Of a DNA stretch of 64,000 nt, positions 1 through 8,988 are shown piece by piece. Source of the stretch: Bacteroides sp. Its GTDB lineage: Bacteria; Bacteroidota; Bacteroidia; Bacteroidales; Bacteroidaceae. The stretch's first letter is position 1; every line of letters starts with the position of its first letter. The notes under the pieces were generated by a model. The model saw nothing but the letters and a program-made list of their open reading frames with translations, did no database searches and was not told where the DNA came from. The position numbers and the translations under genes were made by a program. The stretch covers positions 1-64,000 of the forward strand of contig NZ_JASLER010000085.1 of the NCBI RefSeq assembly GCF_030151085.1. The letters are read 5' to 3'.

Positions 1-255
1 CCGAGACGCTTTAAGGTTACCATCTACAACGATGATTTCACCACGATGGAATTTGTAGTAAATATACTTACCACCATCTTTTATAAATCACCGGCGGAAG
101 CCGAAGCATTGATGCTGAAAGTACACCAAAGCCAATCGGCCGTAGTGGGCATTTATTCGTTTGACATTGCCCGCTCTAAAGTTCAAAAAGCCACACGTAT
201 GGCACGAAACGAAGGTTTCCCGCTTCGACTTACCGTTACACCGGAAGAAGAATAA
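1..255 (+). CDS. clpS: ATP-dependent Clp protease adaptor ClpS (5' end cut by window)
   Basis: Adaptor that delivers N-degron substrates to ClpAP in the cytoplasm. The frame is open from base 1, so the gene begins outside the window. The first visible residues, RRFKVTIYNDDFTTMEFVV, carry the ClpS core signature with the YNDD-xxT-MEFVV substrate/ClpA interface, and the protein ends EGFPLRLTVTPEEE. The ATG at 46 is an internal Met, not the start. It lies 15 bp upstream of clpA in the same direction, the expected operon partner. Identity is secure; only the N-terminal region is missing. Confidence 0.95.
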   Translation, partial: PRRFKVTIYNDDFTTMEFVVNILTTIFYKSPAEAEALMLKVHQSQSAVVGIYSFDIARSKVQKATRMARNEGFPLRLTVTPEEE

Positions 256-270
256 AATTCAAGAAAAAAA

Positions 271-2496
271 ATGGATATACAAAATACAATAGCCGTAAAC
301 CAGGCTCTCGCTTCTGCACAACATAAGGCCATTCAGTATCGGCACGAGTTCATCACTCCCGAACATCTTCTAAGCGCGTTTATGGAACAAATTCCCTTTG
401 TAAACGCTTTGGAAGAATTTTGCTTTGACGTTCACCAATTCTCTCTCGCCATAGAAAATTATCTTATAGAAGACATGGAAAGAGTCCCCAAAGAACTAGA
501 ATACGAATTGGAAATTTCATCCCAACTTAGCGACCTACTGCAACATGCCTATCTAGTGACCGACTTTTCGAGTGCTGAAAAATTGGATGTACCCCATCTC
601 GTACAAGGCATGTACCAATTGGAAGACTCTCAAGCATGCTTCTTATTGAAAGACGTTATCAGCGAAGAAATACCAGAGTTTATAAGCTCGCTTATCTCCA
701 ATTATGAAGATACCGAACAAGACGAGACCGCTGAATCATCCATACAGGAAAAAAGCGAACCTTGGCGTAGCTATGTAACCTGCCTCAACGACCGTCTTCA
801 AGACCATAACCCACTTATCGGACGCAAAGCCGAACTGGAACGAACCATACAAGTACTCTGCCGTAAAGAGAAAAACAACCCGCTCCATGTCGGAGAGCCA
901 GGTGTGGGAAAGACCTCTCTAGCTTACGGACTGGCAGCCCGCATCGAAGCAGGCGACGTTCCTGAGCGACTTCTTGGTTGCCACATCTACGAACTGGATT
1001 TAGGCAATCTGATTGCCGGTACACAGTATCGGGGAGACTTTGAGAAACGCCTGAAAACCATTATGGAAGGTGTGTGCGGCGAAGGAAATGCCATTATCTA
1101 TATCGACGAAATACACAACCTGATAGGTGCCGGACGTACCGGAGACGGTTCCATGGATGCCTCCAATATGCTCAAACCTTATCTGGAAGGAGGAGATATC
1201 CGTTTTATCGGTTCTACTACTTACGAAGAATTCAACCGTTACTTCTCCCGCAGTAAAGGTCTGGTACGCCGTTTTCAACAGATTGACATCCAAGAACCGA
1301 GCATCGAAGAAACCATAAACATTGTAGAAGGTCTGAAAGAGAAATACGAAGCCTTCCACGGAGTAACTTACGATCCCGACGTCATTTCATACGCCGTAAA
1401 AGCAAGCGCACGTTACATCAACGACCGCTTTCTGCCCGATAAAGCCATTGATCTGATAGATGAAGCAGGAGCCTATCGCGTTTTACATCCTTCTTCTACC
1501 CAGACACAGATCGTTGACAAAGCTCTGATTACCGATGTGCTTGCCCGGGTCTGCAAAGTAGATGCACTAGCCATGAAGGAAGAAGACACTGCTACATTGG
1601 AAACATTGTACGAACGTATCGGCTCTAAGATTTACGGACAAGAGGAAGCCGTTCGTCAAGTAGTGGAAGCCGTGCAAATGTCCAAAGCCGGACTGCTGGA
1701 TGAAAACAAACCGTTGGCAAGCCTGCTCTTTGTAGGTCCCACCGGAGTTGGAAAGACCGAAGTAGCCAAAGTTTTGGCAACCGAACTAGGCATCGCCCTG
1801 CAACGTTTCGACATGAGCGAATATACCGAAAAGCATACGGTTGCCAAACTGATCGGTTCCCCCGCAGGCTATGTAGGCTATGAAGACGGTGGATTACTGA
1901 CCGACGCCCTCCGTAAAACTCCCCACTGTGTACTATTATTGGATGAAATAGAGAAAGCGCATCCCGACGTCTTCAACATCTTGCTGCAAGTAATGGATTA
2001 CGCCGTACTCACCGACAACAAAGGAAGAAAAGCCGATTGCCGTCACGTAGTGCTTATCATGACCTCCAATGCCGGAGCACAATTTGCCCGTCAAGCTTCT
2101 ATCGGCTTCAGCAGCCAGATAACAGCGGGTGAAGCCATGCTGAAACAGGTAAAGAAAACCTTCAAACCGGAATTCATTAACCGCCTGTCCGCTACAGTAG
2201 TCTTCCATGATATGAATCGGGAAATGGCGACACTCATCCTCGACAAGAAGCTAGGTGAACTAAACAGTAAACTGGCAGCCCGCCAAGTAGAAATGCTACT
2301 GAGCAGTGAGGCACGTGACTGGTTATTACAAAAAGGATTCTTGCCCGAATATGGTGCCCGCGAAATGGATCGAGTAATAGCTTCGCACCTGAAACCATTG
2401 CTGATGCGTGAAATCTTATTCGGTACGCTCAAAGTCGGTGGAAAAGTTTGCGTAGAAGTTGAAAAGAATAATTTAATTCTGAGAAAAGAACGGTAA
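271..2496 (+). CDS. clpA: ATP-dependent Clp protease ATP-binding subunit ClpA
   Basis: Hexameric AAA+ unfoldase that feeds substrates, including those brought by ClpS, to ClpP. The 741-residue protein has an N-terminal Clp repeat domain (about 1-145), a first AAA module with Walker A GEPGVGKT at 208-215 and Walker B IIYIDE near 275-280, and a second module with Walker A GPTGVGKT at 489-496 and Walker B VLLLDE near 554-559. An IGF tripeptide at 611-613 matches the ClpP-docking loop. It has no ClpB-type middle domain, and its length matches ClpA. It sits between clpS and aat, completing an N-degron pathway cassette. Confidence 0.96.
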   Translation: MDIQNTIAVNQALASAQHKAIQYRHEFITPEHLLSAFMEQIPFVNALEEFCFDVHQFSLAIENYLIEDMERVPKELEYELEISSQLSDLLQHAYLVTDFSSAEKLDVPHLVQGMYQLEDSQACFLLKDVISEEIPEFISSLISNYEDTEQDETAESSIQEKSEPWRSYVTCLNDRLQDHNPLIGRKAELERTIQVLCRKEKNNPLHVGEPGVGKTSLAYGLAARIEAGDVPERLLGCHIYELDLGNLIAGTQYRGDFEKRLKTIMEGVCGEGNAIIYIDEIHNLIGAGRTGDGSMDASNMLKPYLEGGDIRFIGSTTYEEFNRYFSRSKGLVRRFQQIDIQEPSIEETINIVEGLKEKYEAFHGVTYDPDVISYAVKASARYINDRFLPDKAIDLIDEAGAYRVLHPSSTQTQIVDKALITDVLARVCKVDALAMKEEDTATLETLYERIGSKIYGQEEAVRQVVEAVQMSKAGLLDENKPLASLLFVGPTGVGKTEVAKVLATELGIALQRFDMSEYTEKHTVAKLIGSPAGYVGYEDGGLLTDALRKTPHCVLLLDEIEKAHPDVFNILLQVMDYAVLTDNKGRKADCRHVVLIMTSNAGAQFARQASIGFSSQITAGEAMLKQVKKTFKPEFINRLSATVVFHDMNREMATLILDKKLGELNSKLAARQVEMLLSSEARDWLLQKGFLPEYGAREMDRVIASHLKPLLMREILFGTLKVGGKVCVEVEKNNLILRKER

Positions 2497-2500
2497 CCGC

Positions 2501-3139
2501 ATGGTTTATCAATTAACTAATAAACTCTCCTTCCCCGATCCCCACTACGGAGATCCTGATGGAATGCTTGCTGTAGGTGGTGACCTTTCGATAGACCGCC
2601 TCCTCCTGGCATATTCCAATGGGATATTTCCATGGTATGCTTTCAAGGAAGGTATGATACAGTGGTGGTGCCCCATGGAACGCTTTGTAATCTTTCCGAA
2701 TGAAATTCATATCTCCCACTCCATGCGCACACTCATTAACAAAGGAATATATCAACTTACTGTCAACAAAGCCTTCCCAGAAGTAATACATGCCTGTGGC
2801 GAATCACGAATGGATATGGAAGGCGCCTGGCTGGGTCGCGAAATGATGGATGCCTACATCCGTTTGCACGAACAAGGTTTTGCAGCCAGTATAGAAGTGT
2901 GGGAAGAAGAACGACTGGTTGGTGGCCTTTACGGAGTGACCATAGGCAACTGTTTCTTCGGTGAAAGTATGTTTTCACTGGTACCCAGCGCATCAAAATT
3001 GGCTCTTATTCATTTGGCGCAGTTCTTACAAAAGCATGGCGGTACATTGATAGATTGCCAGTTCGAAACACCGCACTTGAAGTCAATGGGCGGTAGATTC
3101 ATTAGTTACGAAGAATATATGGAGCTTTTACAAAAGTAA
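2501..3139 (+). CDS. aat: Leucyl/phenylalanyl-tRNA--protein transferase
   Basis: Transfers Leu or Phe from aminoacyl-tRNA to proteins with N-terminal Arg or Lys, creating N-degrons for ClpS-ClpAP. The 212-residue protein opens with FPDPHYGDPDGMLAVGGDLS and contains YSNGIFPWY, WWCPMERFV, ESRMDMEGAWLGREMMDAY, GGLYGVTIGNCFFGESMFS and the C-terminal IDCQFETPHLKSMGG, all hallmark Aat segments. It is slightly shorter than the enterobacterial enzyme. It begins 4 bp after the clpA stop, so the three genes very probably share one transcript. Confidence 0.96.
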   Translation: MVYQLTNKLSFPDPHYGDPDGMLAVGGDLSIDRLLLAYSNGIFPWYAFKEGMIQWWCPMERFVIFPNEIHISHSMRTLINKGIYQLTVNKAFPEVIHACGESRMDMEGAWLGREMMDAYIRLHEQGFAASIEVWEEERLVGGLYGVTIGNCFFGESMFSLVPSASKLALIHLAQFLQKHGGTLIDCQFETPHLKSMGGRFISYEEYMELLQK

Positions 3140-3187
3140 TCACCTTAAGAAATATTTATCCCTAAAAACAAATAATATCTCACGAAT

Positions 3188-4087
3188 ATGAAAAATAGAA
3201 TATTTTACACCCTCATCACCTTCCTATGTTTGTTCCCTGCTCTCCTCCAAGCGCAGTCTAGCAGCCTCACGATGCAATTAGAAAATGCCATCAAAGGCAA
3301 AAAAGCAGAAATTGGAATTGCGGTTATTCTGGATGGAAAAGATACCATAACTGTGAATAACAATGCCAGGTATCCACTAATGAGCGTATTCAAGTTTCAT
3401 CAAGCGCTGGCACTGGCCGATTATATGAGTCAACGGAATATACCTTTGGATACCCGTTTACACATTAAGGCTTCCGATTTGAAGCCAAATACTTACAGTC
3501 CGCTACGAGATAAATATCCACAAGGAGGTATCGACCTAAGTATTGCCGAATTGTTGGAGTACACCCTGCAACAAAGTGACAATAATGCTTGCGACATTCT
3601 ATTCCATTACCAAGGTAGTCCTGAATCAGCCAACAATTACATCCATTCTTTAGGAGTTGATTCCTGTTCCATCGCTTTCACCGAAAATGATATGCACGAA
3701 GATATAAACCGCTGCTACCAGAACTGGAGTACACCTCTAGCTGCTGCTCAAGTGCTGGAAATATTTCTTAATCAACCTCTTTTTGGTAAAACCTATAAAG
3801 ACTTTATCTATCAAACCATGACAGAATGCAAAACCGGTGAAGACCGTTTGTTCGCCCCCCTATCCGGCAAGAATGTAATTATCGGTCACAAAACAGGTAC
3901 CGGAGATAAAAATGCTAAAGGTCAACTGATTGCTATCAATGATATCGGTTTTGTTATTTTGCCTAATAAACACATGTATAGTATAGCTGTTTTCGTGAAG
4001 AACTCAGAAGAAAATCCCAAAGTAAGCACCGAGATCATTGCAAATATTTCACAGATAGTCTATGAATATGTCGACGGACTTCAGTAA
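3188..4087 (+). CDS. Class A extended beta-lactamase, CepA/CblA group
   Basis: Periplasmic serine beta-lactamase that hydrolyses beta-lactams, mainly cephalosporins in the CepA group. The 299 residues start with a signal peptide ending near QAQ (21-23). Active-site elements are S66-V-F-K69, S130-D-N132, E166 in the omega-loop segment ENDMHE, and K235-T-G237 within HKTGTGD. The text closely resembles Bacteroides fragilis CepA as I remember it (EIGIAVI, MSVFKFHQALALADYM, LQQSDNNACDILF) but is not identical, so I give no allele name. It stands between aat and an SDR gene with no mobile-element hallmarks nearby, suggesting an intrinsic chromosomal copy. I saw no insertion-sequence promoter upstream. 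Confidence 0.93.
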   Translation: MKNRIFYTLITFLCLFPALLQAQSSSLTMQLENAIKGKKAEIGIAVILDGKDTITVNNNARYPLMSVFKFHQALALADYMSQRNIPLDTRLHIKASDLKPNTYSPLRDKYPQGGIDLSIAELLEYTLQQSDNNACDILFHYQGSPESANNYIHSLGVDSCSIAFTENDMHEDINRCYQNWSTPLAAAQVLEIFLNQPLFGKTYKDFIYQTMTECKTGEDRLFAPLSGKNVIIGHKTGTGDKNAKGQLIAINDIGFVILPNKHMYSIAVFVKNSEENPKVSTEIIANISQIVYEYVDGLQ

Positions 4088-4092
4088 CTTTG
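4085..4092 (+). promoter_or_regulatory. Bacteroides-type -7 box for the SDR gene at 4115
   Basis: TAACTTTG fits TAnnTTTG, overlaps the beta-lactamase stop codon and lies 22 bp before the SDR start. No good -33 TTTG was seen. Confidence 0.4.
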
Positions 4093-4114
4093 TCTTCTAT
4101 AATATAGAATAATC

Positions 4115-4972
4115 ATGGCCGATAATTATCTTGAAAATCAATACGAGCAATACCAGGCACGCAAGGCGGCTTGGGAGAAAGCAAAGAAATCAGGTAAGAT
4201 ACAAACGCAGCAAAAGCCTACACCTCTCCAAAAACAATCGGGAAAGAAAGTTTTCATAACCGGAGGTGCCGAGGGTATTGGTAAAGCTATTGTAGAAGCT
4301 TTTTGTAATCTTAATTATCAGGTAGCTTTCTGTGACAAAAATGAGACTAAAGGACAACAAACAGCCCAAGCAACCGGAGCACAATTCTATCCCGTCGATA
4401 TAAGTGACAAAGATGCATTAGAGCTTTGCCTGCAAACCTTATTCAAAGAATGGGGAGATATTGATATAATTATCAACAATGCCGGCATCAGTGAATTTTC
4501 TCCCATCACGGAAACGAGCGTAGAGACTTTCGATAAAATATTGTCCGTGAATCTACGCCCTGTATTCATTACTTCACACGCTCTGGCAGTACACCGGAAA
4601 AGCCAAAATAGCACGAATACCTACGGAAGAATCATTAATCTCTGTTCCACGCGCTATCTGATGAGTGAGCCGGGCAGTGAAGGATATGCAGCATCCAAAG
4701 GTGGGATTTATTCATTGACACATGCGTTGGCTTTATCGCTTGCAGAGCTACGTATCACAGTAAACTCCATCTCGCCGGGCTGGATTGAGACACACGATTA
4801 TGAACAATTACGAGCTGAAGATCATTCACAACATCCTTCCGGTCGAGTTGGCAAACCGGAAGATGTTGCACGTATATGCATATTCCTTTGTCAAGACGAA
4901 AATGATTTCATCAATGGCGAAAATATTACTATTGACGGAGGCATGACAAAAAAGATGATCTATACAGAGTAA
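4115..4972 (+). CDS. SDR family oxidoreductase
   Basis: NAD(P)-dependent short-chain dehydrogenase of unknown substrate. The 285-residue protein has a charged N-terminal extension of about 40 residues before the Rossmann fold. The cofactor motif TGGAEGIGKA lies near 46-55, followed by NNAGISEFSP, the catalytic Ser in INLCSTRYLMS, the active-site YAASKGG, and a C-terminal FINGENITIDGG. The polar extension (QYEQYQARKAAWEKAKKSG) is unusual for a classical SDR. It follows the beta-lactamase by 27 bp and precedes an AlbA-type gene by 27 bp. Confidence 0.88.
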   Translation: MADNYLENQYEQYQARKAAWEKAKKSGKIQTQQKPTPLQKQSGKKVFITGGAEGIGKAIVEAFCNLNYQVAFCDKNETKGQQTAQATGAQFYPVDISDKDALELCLQTLFKEWGDIDIIINNAGISEFSPITETSVETFDKILSVNLRPVFITSHALAVHRKSQNSTNTYGRIINLCSTRYLMSEPGSEGYAASKGGIYSLTHALALSLAELRITVNSISPGWIETHDYEQLRAEDHSQHPSGRVGKPEDVARICIFLCQDENDFINGENITIDGGMTKKMIYTE

Positions 4973-4999
4973 CGAAAGGGCTCAAAAACAATTAGCATT

Positions 5000-6340
5000 A
5001 TGAATACTGAAACCAATCGCATAGAATACAAACAGCACCTCACCGAAGATTTAGAAAAAGAGGCAGTTGCCTTTCTGAACAATCAAGAAGGAGGAGTTAT
5101 TTATATAGGAGTCTATAAAACAGGAGACCCCATTGGAGTGGCCGATATAGACACCGATATGCTAAAAATAAAAGACCGCCTTAGAAATAACATCATGCCA
5201 TCTTGTATGGGACTATTCGATGTTGCCGTTGAAAATATCAATTCGGTCGATGTCATCAAAGTCACATTTGCCAGTGGCACCGAAAAACCTTACTACATTA
5301 AGAAGTTAGGAATGTCCGAAAAGGGTACATTCATCCGTGTTGGTACGGCAGCAGAACCGATGCCTGTAAGAATGATTGAGTCTTTGTTTGCCAAACGTAC
5401 CCGGAACTCAATAGGCAAGATAAAATCTCCCAAACAAAACCTAACTTTCGAACAACTCAAAATTTACTATGAAGGAGCAAACAAAACATTAAACCGCCAA
5501 TTTGCCCCCAATCTCGAATTGCTGACCGAAGAAGGTGTTTACAATTACGTGGGTTACTTATTGTCCGACGTAAACAGCATGTCCATGAAAGTAGCAAAAT
5601 ACAATGGTCTCGACCGCGTAGACTTAACCGAGAACAATGAATATGGTTACTGCTCGCTAATAAAAGCTACAAAACAGATATTGGACAAGATTAATGTAGA
5701 AAACAAGACATTGGCCAAAATCACCCACAAAGAACGAGAGGAAAAGAAACTTTGGAATCCGGTTGCCTTACGTGAAGCCATCATCAACGCAATAGTTCAT
5801 AACGACTACACTTCCGAAATACCTCCCAAGTTTGAATTCTTTAACAATAGAATTGAGATTACATCGTTCGGCAGTTTGCCTCAAGGAATCACCGAAAAGG
5901 AATTTTTTGAAGGATACTCCGTTCCTCGTAATAAAGAGTTGATGCGCGTATTCAGAGATTTAGATTTAGTAGAACACTTAGGTTCGGGAATTCCCCGCAT
6001 ATTGAGAAGCTATGGAAAAGAGTGTTTTGTCTTCACAGAGAACTTCTTGAGAATGATTTTTCCGTCTTCCGAGGAGGTTACCCCGCAAGTTACCCCGCAA
6101 GTCACCCCGCAAGTCACCCCGCAAGTCAATGAACTGACCAAGGTATTGAATTGTGATATGAATAGACAAGAAATACAAGCAAAACTCAACCTTTCCGACA
6201 GAGAATATTTCCGTCTAAACTACTTAAAGCCAGCATTAGAAATGGGAATAATAGAAATGACAATACCCAACAAGCCCAATAGCCGGATGCAAAAATATCG
6301 TCTGACTGAGAAAGGTAAACAAATGAAGTCATTCAAATAA
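5000..6340 (+). CDS. AlbA_2/ATP-binding domain protein with winged-helix C-terminus
   Basis: Putative DNA-binding regulator of the large Bacteroidetes AlbA_2 (Schlafen-like)/HATPase_c_4 group; its target is unknown. The N-terminal 120 residues fit AlbA_2 (EYKQHLTEDLEKEAVAFLNNQEGGVIYIGV, then FIRVGTAAEPM). The middle contains LREAIINAIVHNDYT and HLGSGIPRI, typical of the GHKL-like region. A linker of four VTPQ units starts at residue 360, and the last 70 residues look like a winged helix (IQAKLNLSDREYFRLNYLKPAL). The sibling at 25005 carries only the AlbA_2 part and a short HTH. Confidence 0.82.
   Translation: MNTETNRIEYKQHLTEDLEKEAVAFLNNQEGGVIYIGVYKTGDPIGVADIDTDMLKIKDRLRNNIMPSCMGLFDVAVENINSVDVIKVTFASGTEKPYYIKKLGMSEKGTFIRVGTAAEPMPVRMIESLFAKRTRNSIGKIKSPKQNLTFEQLKIYYEGANKTLNRQFAPNLELLTEEGVYNYVGYLLSDVNSMSMKVAKYNGLDRVDLTENNEYGYCSLIKATKQILDKINVENKTLAKITHKEREEKKLWNPVALREAIINAIVHNDYTSEIPPKFEFFNNRIEITSFGSLPQGITEKEFFEGYSVPRNKELMRVFRDLDLVEHLGSGIPRILRSYGKECFVFTENFLRMIFPSSEEVTPQVTPQVTPQVTPQVNELTKVLNCDMNRQEIQAKLNLSDREYFRLNYLKPALEMGIIEMTIPNKPNSRMQKYRLTEKGKQMKSFK
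6077..6124 (+). repeat. Four tandem 12-bp units encoding VTPQ
   Basis: Four head-to-tail copies of GT(T/C)ACCCCGCAA encode V-T-P-Q four times between the ATP-binding region and the winged helix. Units 1-2 read GTTACC and units 3-4 read GTCACC, so the array has begun to diverge. Each unit is in frame, so copy-number change alters linker length without breaking the gene. Confidence 0.9.
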
Positions 6341-6393
6341 TTATAGAATTGATTGAATGAGCTTCTTCATCTTATATTCATCTTTGCAACATT

Positions 6394-8019
6394 ATGCTAC
6401 ACCGTTTCACAACTTCCATTGCTGATATTCCATTGCCGGAAAGATTTACCTATCCTTTCTGCTATACCCCTCATCCGCTATGTATACTGGCGGCGGAAGA
6501 AGTTCAGAGTTATCTCAGCAGGCAAAAAGATTGGGAAGAAGAATTGAAACAAGGTAAAATGTTCGGAGTATTGGTAGTACAAACGGAAGAAGGAGAAATT
6601 GGTTATTTAGCTGCATTCTCCGGCATTCTGGCAGGCAAAAATAGACACTCGTTCTTTGTCCCACCAATATATGATTTGTTACAACCGCAAGGATTCTTCA
6701 AAATAGAAGAAGAGCAGATATCCCAAATCAATGTACGAATCATGCAGTTAGAGGAAGACGAAACTTATCAAAGTCTGATTACCCAATTATCAGCACTGCA
6801 GCAAGCCGCACAAGAAGCTTTAGATGAAGCAAAACAACAACTAAAAACAGCCAAAAAGTATCGGGAAGAATGTAGACAATCCAAAACTCTCACTCCCGAA
6901 GAAGAAGCTAAACTGATACGCGAAAGTCAATTCCAAAAAGCTGAGTACAAACGTATGGAACGTATCTGGAAAGAAGAAATATCTCCCCTACAAAATCTTA
7001 TAGCCGCCCACGAAGACAAAATACAACAGTTAAAGTCTGAGCGGAAAACACGCTCCGCTAATCTGCAACAACAATTGTTTGAACAATTCAGAATGCTGAA
7101 TCGTCGGGGAGAAATCAAAACACTCTGTGAAATTTTCGAGCAGACTGTTCAGAAGACCCCACCTGCCGGAGCAGGCGAATGCGCAGCTCCTAAGTTACTG
7201 CAAGAGGCTTATCTGAATGGCTGGAAACCAATTGCTATGGCAGAATTCTGGTGGGGCACCTCTCCAAAAACAGAAATACGCCGACATGGGCAGTACTATC
7301 CTGCATGCAAAGGAAAGTGTGAGCCCATCTTGAACCACATGCTGCAAGGGCTTGATATAGAAGAAAACCCAATGCTTAAGAGCATGCAGAATGCTTCCTT
7401 GGAACTTGATATTGTTTACGAAGACCCATGGCTGGTAGTTATCAATAAACCGACAGGTATGTTATCTGTTCCTGGGAAAGAAGATACAGTATCTGTGTAT
7501 AGCTTGATGCATAAAAAATACCCCGATGCAGATGGACCAATGATAGTACATCGCCTCGATATGGCAACATCCGGTCTGCTGATTATAGCCAAGTCCAAGC
7601 GTGTACACCAGCATTTACAAGCACAATTCAAGAGCCGAACAGTGAAGAAGCGTTACATCGCCCTACTCGATGGGCTTGTTCCGCAAGACAAAGGAACCAT
7701 TGAGTTACCTATCTGCCTGAATCCGCTCGACCGCCCCCGTCAAATGGTGCATGCAGAATATGGTAAACCTGCCATTACTGATTTCCAAGTTTTAGATCGT
7801 AAAGACAACTGTACCCGCATTGCCTTCTATCCATGTACTGGGCGTACTCATCAACTCCGTGTACATGCTGCCCATCTGCTTGGGTTGCATTGCCCCATTG
7901 TAGGTGACGAACTGTATGGAAAGAAAGCGGATCGTCTGTATCTGCATGCCGAAGCACTGGAGTTTGTACATCCTCTGACAGGAGAAATAATAAAGATTAG
8001 TAAAGAATCAGAATTCTAA
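6394..8019 (+). CDS. RluA-family pseudouridine synthase with long N-terminal extension
   Basis: Isomerises uridine to pseudouridine in RNA; the target RNA cannot be read from sequence. The 541-residue protein is about twice the usual RluA size. Residues 1-310 hold an extension with a long coiled coil (about 110-225, rich in E, K and Q) and a segment ending in YYPACKGKCEPILNHML. The catalytic domain follows: VINKPTGMLSVPG, the RluA catalytic-Asp motif MIVHRLDMATSGL, KKRYIALLDG, and the C-terminal GRTHQLRVHAAH. The start at 6394 follows the AlbA stop by 53 bp. Confidence 0.88.
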   Translation: MLHRFTTSIADIPLPERFTYPFCYTPHPLCILAAEEVQSYLSRQKDWEEELKQGKMFGVLVVQTEEGEIGYLAAFSGILAGKNRHSFFVPPIYDLLQPQGFFKIEEEQISQINVRIMQLEEDETYQSLITQLSALQQAAQEALDEAKQQLKTAKKYREECRQSKTLTPEEEAKLIRESQFQKAEYKRMERIWKEEISPLQNLIAAHEDKIQQLKSERKTRSANLQQQLFEQFRMLNRRGEIKTLCEIFEQTVQKTPPAGAGECAAPKLLQEAYLNGWKPIAMAEFWWGTSPKTEIRRHGQYYPACKGKCEPILNHMLQGLDIEENPMLKSMQNASLELDIVYEDPWLVVINKPTGMLSVPGKEDTVSVYSLMHKKYPDADGPMIVHRLDMATSGLLIIAKSKRVHQHLQAQFKSRTVKKRYIALLDGLVPQDKGTIELPICLNPLDRPRQMVHAEYGKPAITDFQVLDRKDNCTRIAFYPCTGRTHQLRVHAAHLLGLHCPIVGDELYGKKADRLYLHAEALEFVHPLTGEIIKISKESEF

Positions 8020-8042
8020 AAACAACCGCATTGAATGTGTAT

Positions 8043-8924
8043 TCAAGAGTGACCATGTGCAACCTTAACATCCGGCAAATTCAACAACTTCTCAACCGTC
8101 GACACAGAAAAGGTAAAACCGGCTTCAAGTAATCGTGAAGGACGTACATTCTGCCCTTCCAGCAACATGTTGCTTCGTTCGCCAAAAAGACAACTAAATA
8201 CTATACCTGGTACGGGTAAAGTAACCCATGCCCTATATGCCTTAGCTAATGCATGAGCCAAATGCTTTTGAGTAATTTGCTGCGGTGAAACCAAATTATA
8301 AACGCCTTTCGCTTTTTCTTTCTCCATCAAGAAATGAATCGCTTTGCAGACATCCTGCAAAGCTATCCACGGAAAGGCTTGTTTGCCTGTACCTATTACA
8401 GCAGAAACCTTTGTCCGTATCAAAGGAGTTACCATCTCTTGCATAGCTCCACCATCAAGAGCCAAGACGACTCCGAAACGCGTGATAACTACCCGCATAT
8501 CTGAAGGGCATTTCTTCGCTTCCGCTTCCCATTCTCTACAAAGTGATGCCAAGAAACCTTCGGCAACCACATCATCATGTTCGTCAAACTCTCCTTCTGA
8601 AGGATAATACCCCACGGCAGAGGCAGAAATCATAAGTCCCGGTTTTCGATTAGCAGACTTCAATGCACACACCAGGCGAGATGTCGTACCAATACGACTA
8701 TTACATATAGCATCCTTATACTGAGGAGTCCAACGTCGGTTGATAGTAGCACCTGCCAAATTAATTAGTACATCACAATCTTCTAATATTTCAACCAATT
8801 GTTGAAAATATTCTTCACACAAAAGTCCTCTTCCTAAAGGAACGATTTGATAATCAAATGCTGCCAGATAATCCGACAGATGCTTCCCAATGAAACCGGA
8901 CGCCCCGGTAATTGCTACCCTCAT
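8043..8924 (-). CDS. TIGR01777-family epimerase (YfcH-like)
   Basis: Extended-SDR NAD(P)-binding protein of unknown substrate. The 293 residues begin with AITGASGFIGKHL (glycine-rich nucleotide-binding loop), then INLAGATINRRWT, ISASAVGYYPSEGEFDE with the active-site Tyr, and GVVLALDGGAMQEM with FPWIALQDVC, all features of the family. The C-terminal LEGQNVRPSRLLEAGF is the DUF1731-type tail. It converges on the pseudouridine synthase with only 23 bp between stops. Confidence 0.9.
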   Translation of the reverse strand: MRVAITGASGFIGKHLSDYLAAFDYQIVPLGRGLLCEEYFQQLVEILEDCDVLINLAGATINRRWTPQYKDAICNSRIGTTSRLVCALKSANRKPGLMISASAVGYYPSEGEFDEHDDVVAEGFLASLCREWEAEAKKCPSDMRVVITRFGVVLALDGGAMQEMVTPLIRTKVSAVIGTGKQAFPWIALQDVCKAIHFLMEKEKAKGVYNLVSPQQITQKHLAHALAKAYRAWVTLPVPGIVFSCLFGERSNMLLEGQNVRPSRLLEAGFTFSVSTVEKLLNLPDVKVAHGHS

Positions 8925-8988
8925 GATAATTATTTTCTCATAATAACAAAGAAGCAGAATTATTAGTTCGCACCCTTAATCACTTAGA

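Noticed and set aside
6077..6124. Short tandem repeats as a possible CRISPR array
   Set aside because: Units are contiguous 12-mers with no spacers and are in frame inside a gene. No CRISPR array was seen anywhere in the window.
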